Of a stretch of 64,000 bases of DNA, positions 59,609 through 64,000 are shown in pieces. Position 1 is the stretch's first letter. Each line of letters opens with the position of its first letter. The translations under genes and the position numbers were made by a program. Under the pieces are notes generated by a model, which saw nothing but the letters and a program-made list of their open reading frames with translations, was not told where the DNA came from and did no database searches. The DNA comes from Lobosporangium transversale (lineage: Eukaryota > Mortierellomycota > Mortierellomycetes > Mortierellales > Mortierellaceae): NCBI RefSeq assembly GCF_002105155.1, contig NW_019028979.1, forward strand, positions 310,001 to 374,000. Reading direction: 5' to 3'.

Positions 59609-61026
59609 CAGTCGACTCTGTCTAAGTGCAACGATTTCTGTGGTCCCGAGGCTGGGACTTATTGCAACTTGCAAGTGCAAAATCTGTCTAAGTCCTGAGT
59701 GCAACGACCCCTTCCGCCCACATTTAGGGTTTACCATATAATTTTTGCACTTACAGAGAGAAGACAATACATATATTATACATTATGTATTAATTGAATA
59801 CGATCAAGGGCGAGGAAAAAAAAATGTCAAGTGTGAACTGTTGAAGGCACTTCTGTAAATCCCTTGCAGACTGCAATGCTTTTTTTGTCATCGAGCAGAG
59901 TCCATTTGTGCCGTGATCCTGGAATTGCTAGAGCAGCGCATCATCGATAGTCAATTTTTTGGATTGACTGAGCAACCTGAATACTGAAGACTTTGATACT
60001 CGAACGTTTTCGGTCTCACAGATTTGATCACATGATTGCTGCAAATTCATAATAGGATTTTCTTGGGTGAATCTATTTGACAACCCGGGTTGTCACTCTT
60101 ATTTGACAACCCCCCCTAATTTAGCAGTCACACCGGCTTATTTGGCAACCCAGGTCTTCAATTTTCACTTTTTTGTTATTTGACAACCCGGGTTGTCAAA
60201 AAAAGAAGAAAAATTGTCTTTTTCAACCTGTCACATGACAAGTCTTCACCCTCTTGTACTTATGGAGGGCCTTTCTCAGCTGGATTTCTAAAATGGTGGC
60301 AACACTCCATTATCATGACTGTGGTTATAGCTTCTTCTGTCTCTCTTTTTTTTCCTTTCCGCGTCTTACGCATGCGCCATCAAGCGTCGCATAACCACTC
60401 CGAATTTATGCATGCTTATATATCCAAAAAAACCCCTTAGTGCATGTTACCCGTATAGGCACATTTTCTATAAAAGCAAACCCTTGTTTTAGAAATCAGT
60501 TGTAATAAAAAAACAACACCTCGTAACCAAAAAAAAAAAGTTTGTTATTTGATGGAAGCTTTTAGATTGCTGGAGGGATTTCGTGTTGCTGAGGGATAGC
60601 AATAGAAACGATTTTCACATAATAATCTTGCCAATAAAAAAAGGGTTGTCAAATAATAGTGAGCTTGGGGTTGTCAAATTAGATATTTTACTATTTGGCA
60701 ACCCGGGTTGTCACGCAAAGAAAAAAAATTGAGAAAAATAATTAAGGGGGGGGGTTGTCAAATAAGAGTGACAACCCGGGTTGTCAAATAGATTAATTCG
60801 GCTGGGAACGAGCCTAGCAAACATTAATGATTTGTGCCTTTGTCAAAGCGGCTAGGGTTCTGGGGGCTTGTGAAGCATTGTTGCTTCATGAATACGAGAT
60901 GTGTCTTTAATGATATGCCCCATACAACTCACTTCACGTGATTCTTCATAAGTGCAACCACTGTCTAAGTGCAACGCAAAAGGACCGCCCAAAACGTTAC
61001 ACTTAGAAATTAGAAAGAGTCGACTG
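59609..61026. mobile_element. Non-autonomous pogo/mariner-type element (outer)
   Basis: The left end CAGTCGACTCTGTCTAAGTG and the right end (reverse complement CAGTCGACTCTTTCTAATTT, then CTAAGTGTAACG) form terminal inverted repeats. TA flanks both ends (59607-59608 and 61027-61028). The subterminal sequence TGTCTAAGTGCAACG is repeated at the left end and again in the same orientation near 60962. Total length is 1418 bp, of which 713 bp is a second element inserted inside. No transposase frame is present. Confidence 0.75.
60076..60788. mobile_element. Inner TIR element with palindromic termini, 713 bp
   Basis: The two ends carry inverted repeats of at least 40 bp that match without change up to a C-run of 7 versus 9. 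Each terminus holds the 18-bp perfect palindrome TGACAACCCGGGTTGTCA, then TCTTATTTGACAACCCCC. TA flanks both ends. The palindrome recurs inside, at about 60181 and, with one change, near 60697, plus several TTGTCAAATA-like half sites. The interior shows no transposase; the frame at 60180-60440 is not convincing. The superfamily is not recognised. Confidence 0.75.
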
Positions 61027-61054
61027 TATTCAACTTTTTATACGAAGAGCAGTT

Positions 61055-61097
<43 letters not shown>

Positions 61098-61140
61098 ATA
61101 AAAAAAATAAGAAAAAAAAAAAGGTGAGAGTGAATGCACT

Positions 61141-63180
61141 TTATTTATGTGACACTTTTGAAGGCGATGGCGACGTTGACGATAGGATGATATCTTTGTA
61201 GAGAGGCTTTGACCAAGAAAGCATATCCATATAATCACAGTGGGGAGCTGTATGGGTTTCATCATCACCTTCATCCTCTACACTTCTCCATCCACTACTA
61301 GCATCTGGAGCCCGGTATAGATATTCTGGTTCCGTACTGGTATTCCTATCAGGAACCTTAGAAATAGCCATGGCAGGTGCCTTCTTTGTCATATCCCTCT
61401 CATCTTCGTCCCTGTTCTGGTCCTGGATTTCTATCCTTGCGTCTCCTGCCTCCTGTGTATCATCTTTACAGGCCTCATTATTATCTTTCTGTTTACCCAT
61501 GTTGAGATAAGGCCCCGGTAGCCTCTTGATGACTTTGCCTTCAAAACAAAGTACCGGTCGACTCACCCATTCATTTTCTCCTTGTCCCTTGCTATCGTTA
61601 GCAACCCACCTTGTTCCGACCTGCACTCCATGCATTACCTTCTCCGCCGCTCGGTTCCACATCAACTTTAAACACTCCATCTTCTCTGTATCAATCACTA
61701 CCAATCCCATGGGCCAGAGTGATTTCGCATAGGGCAGCAAGGCTTGCCTCGTAAAATCAGTCGATACCGCCAAGATTGCCATCGTCGGCTGGGTCTCATA
61801 CGATAAGGTCCCTTGTAGTTCCCGAACAAACTTGGGTCCAACCTTGGAACTCACCATCTTGCATTGAACAATCACCTTCAGATGGCGAACCAGATCTCCT
61901 GGTTCAGGCGATGCACTTAAGGGCAAAAACCAAGTGCCTCTCAGGTCCACTCCCAGATCATTATTGCCTGCAGATCGTTGTGTATAAATCCCAAGGTATT
62001 TTCTCAGGACCTCTTGGGTCTGATACTCAAATAATGTTCCACGATAGATCGTGCTTCCTGTGTTGTGGTTAAGGCCTTCAAAACTTGTAAGGTCATTATG
62101 TGAGCCGCTGCCACCGCTTCTATTCTCTTGATCATTTCTGTTCTGAGCACGGCATTGTTGTACATCGCGATTGATGTAGGGCATAGAGGAGTGGATGTCT
62201 CTTGGAAAAGGTGCGGGCTCAAGCTCTGGGGACTCTGTCCCATTGCTGATAGAGGCGTAACTTTGATAGGTCATAGGCAATGAAGTGTCGATGGTTTGTA
62301 GTCCCGACAGAACCAATGACGTTGGAAAGTAGTCTCTTTCATCCAACCTCTTCTTGGTTCTTCGCCTTCTCAGTATGGGTTCTGACGGTAACAGCGATGT
62401 AGCTGCTACTGCTGACAATGGTATCGACGCTTGTTTTTTAGAAGCAGTTTTATTCGTCTGTGTGGCACTCAGGGTTGTTTTCTTTTGTTTATCCGATGGT
62501 TCTGCCGTCGATACGGAGGCATTTAGATTTCCCTCTTCTAGTAATCTCGAGCTTGTTTTCGTCTTTCTAGCTCTTGTTTTCCTCGACAGTGACGGTGATG
62601 GCGACGATGCTGTTGTTGCCGCTGCTGGAGTTGCTAACTCTACAGATGTATTGTTATCACTGCTCACCAGAGTATCTCCCTCCTCTTCTGTTATTTTTGA
62701 CTTTGTCTTCCTGGGTTGCTTTGGCTTTTTAGGACCCGGCGATCCTTCTTCCATAAGCATAGCGGTGCCACTCTCATCTTTGACCTTTTTATTTCGCGTT
62801 ACCGCCTTCTTTTTTCTCTTTGGCTGTTGTTCTAAAAACGGCGTTGCTTCCTCTTCTGCTTCCGTTTCAACTATGGACTCTATTGCTGATATAGGTGTCA
62901 CTAACGGTGTCGGTGATGGTGATGATGATGATGATGATGATGATGACAGCGGTGGTGACGCGTAGATAATTGTAGATAGTTCAAAGTCAACAACGGTAGG
63001 AGCAGAATGTACAGTAGGGGTGTCAGTAGCAATGGAGGAGCGGAATCGGACCTTGTTGTTATTGGATTTCATATAGTAGCTACAGCTACATGGTAGTCTT
63101 AGTCTTTCTGCTCCTCTTGCTCCTGCAAGCTGTTTGCTAGTGATTATTGCTGTTGCTTTCCTGAATGTAGTCTTGATCAT
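61141..63180 (-). CDS. RRG7: RRG7-like mitochondrial protein (DUF2034, nuclease fold)
   Basis: A single exon of 679 residues. The N-terminus is basic and hydroxylated (MIKTTFRKATAIITSKQLAG), as in a mitochondrial presequence. Residues 70-280 are low-complexity Ser/Thr/Lys/Glu with basic KRKKK and RRRRTKK clusters. The conserved domain spans about 375-550. GTLFEYQTQEVLRKYLGIYT is followed by SAGNNDLGVDLRGTWFLP, and then VIVQCKM. The Asp of GVD and the QCK triplet have the PD-(D/E)XK nuclease arrangement. Yeast Rrg7, needed for respiratory growth, belongs to this family and is about 240 residues, so this protein carries large extensions on both sides. Nuclease activity is not shown for the family as far as I know. 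Confidence 0.85.
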   Translation of the reverse strand: MIKTTFRKATAIITSKQLAGARGAERLRLPCSCSYYMKSNNNKVRFRSSIATDTPTVHSAPTVVDFELSTIIYASPPLSSSSSSSSSPSPTPLVTPISAIESIVETEAEEEATPFLEQQPKRKKKAVTRNKKVKDESGTAMLMEEGSPGPKKPKQPRKTKSKITEEEGDTLVSSDNNTSVELATPAAATTASSPSPSLSRKTRARKTKTSSRLLEEGNLNASVSTAEPSDKQKKTTLSATQTNKTASKKQASIPLSAVAATSLLPSEPILRRRRTKKRLDERDYFPTSLVLSGLQTIDTSLPMTYQSYASISNGTESPELEPAPFPRDIHSSMPYINRDVQQCRAQNRNDQENRSGGSGSHNDLTSFEGLNHNTGSTIYRGTLFEYQTQEVLRKYLGIYTQRSAGNNDLGVDLRGTWFLPLSASPEPGDLVRHLKVIVQCKMVSSKVGPKFVRELQGTLSYETQPTMAILAVSTDFTRQALLPYAKSLWPMGLVVIDTEKMECLKLMWNRAAEKVMHGVQVGTRWVANDSKGQGENEWVSRPVLCFEGKVIKRLPGPYLNMGKQKDNNEACKDDTQEAGDARIEIQDQNRDEDERDMTKKAPAMAISKVPDRNTSTEPEYLYRAPDASSGWRSVEDEGDDETHTAPHCDYMDMLSWSKPLYKDIILSSTSPSPSKVSHK

Positions 63181-63751
63181 CCTTTGTGAATGAGAACAAG
63201 TTCAGGAACGATAGTTATAGACGTTTATACATATTTTAAGCGCACCTTTCCTTTGGGACAATAATAAGCTCCGAGTAATACAACGCACGCAGGTGGTGGC
63301 TTTGCCCATTGTGTCCTACCTGATTCTACTGCCATTGTGGGGGGACAGTATTAATAAAGAGAAGACAAGACAAGTGGGGACTAGCGAAGAGCCCTTATTA
63401 TGCAGATAATAAGGAAAGGAAAGAAGAGAAGGAAGGAAGGATGGAGATAAAGTGTGTTCTTTGGATAGTTAAATATGGACAAAGCATTGCAAAAGCAGTT
63501 TGATCAAAAGATGGGCTTAGTTTGCATCGTTATCAGTTATTGAAATGCCATCCATCGTCCCTCAAGTGCATGGCTGAGTTTTAAAATTTACATGTTTCTT
63601 TAAGTAGCATTTATATATTTATGACACATTGAATGTGTGTATTCTCAGTTACCATTGCTTCTTCAACTCAATTCTTTCCTTCCCATTCCTTCTTTTTGTC
63701 TCTTTTTTTTTTTTTTTTTTTTTTTTTAATCTAGTGTAATAATTCATCACC
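63181..63751. other. Divergent promoter region of RRG7 and the PRL-type phosphatase
   Basis: The right end is pyrimidine-rich with a T25 tract at about 63703-63727 followed by AATCTAG, which looks like the end of a leader intron just ahead of the phosphatase ATG. No gene is seen. Confidence 0.5.
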
Positions 63752-63948
63752 ATGCGTGTAAGCATCAGCCCCATTCATGTGGGAAACCTCAAGTTCTTGA
63801 TCCTTGACTGTCCATCTGACGCTACTTTGCCTGCTTACCTTCCAATTCTGGAAGAGAACCACGTCACCGACTTGGTTCGCATCTGCGAAGGAAGTCCCTA
63901 TGACCCCAAACCACTCAACGATATTGGCATCCGTGTCCATGATGACAT
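63752..63948 (+). CDS. PRL-type protein tyrosine phosphatase, first exon (runs off window)
   Basis: The first 65 residues plus two bases of the next codon are encoded before a GTAAAT donor at 63949. The rest lies past the end of the window. The pattern LKFLILDCPSDATLPAYLPI, then NHVTDLVRICEGSPYDPKPL and NDIGIRVHDDM is that of PRL (PTP4A) and related dual-specificity phosphatases before the catalytic loop. The P-loop cysteine motif and any CAAX box would be downstream. A T tract fills the start of the intron. Confidence 0.82.
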
Positions 63949-63960
63949 GTAAATAATATA

Positions 63961-63991
<31 letters not shown>

Positions 63992-64000
63992 CTTTTTCTG

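Noticed and set aside
60180-60440. 86-codon frame inside the inner transposon
   Set aside because: Begins in the palindrome, no domain, not a transposase.

Overview
The window is a stretch of nuclear DNA from a fungus. Genes are broken by short GT-AG introns with CTAAC-like branch sites. The encoded set includes CWC22, EPL1, RMT2, a mitochondrial m-AAA protease, a KAR9/GAR protein and RRG7, which is a fungal repertoire. A/T-rich intergenic DNA, the protein style and a decayed Fanzor copy point to an early-diverging lineage. Mucoromycota, possibly Mortierellomycotina, is my best guess. Coding strands carry long pyrimidine-rich leaders, and pure A or T tracts are very common in introns, leaders and spacers.

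Layout. 0.6-10.4 kb: a secreted S41-type peptidase (+), EPL1 of the NuA4 acetyltransferase complex (-), a UsgS-like membrane protein (-) and, divergent from it, an alpha/beta hydrolase (+). 10.4-19.7 kb: gene-poor. It holds a Tc1/mariner-type MITE, a Ser/His/Gln-rich protein with a C-terminal membrane anchor, a decayed Fanzor (eukaryotic TnpB relative) and two MITEs of one family. 19.7-34.2 kb: RMT2 (-), an MpaB/Lcp-type oxygenase (+), an AFG3/Yta10-type m-AAA protease (-), splicing factor CWC22 (-) and ribosomal protein eS26 (-). 34.2-39.6 kb: a long spacer. 39.6-49.3 kb: a KAR9/GAR microtubule protein (+), a class V aminotransferase-fold protein (-), a third MITE of the same family and an NAD(P)-binding epimerase-like protein (-). 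49.9-59 kb: an unknown coiled-coil protein (-), a kelch-type single-pass membrane protein (-), a twin CX9C protein (-) and a stomatin (-). 59.6-61.0 kb: one terminal-inverted-repeat transposon inserted inside another. 61.1-64 kb: an RRG7-like protein (-) and the first exon of a PRL-type phosphatase (+).

No operon logic applies. Several genes share themes only loosely: mitochondrial function (AFG3, RRG7, perhaps the CX9C protein and the stomatin) and gene expression (EPL1, RMT2, CWC22, eS26). The most noteworthy signals are the Fanzor remnant, the nested transposons built from an 18-bp perfect palindrome, the MITE family, poly(A) leaders that abut start codons, and two inverted CCAAT pairs in promoters. 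All exon boundaries were deduced by hand from splice motifs and reading-frame continuity; none was tested against transcripts.
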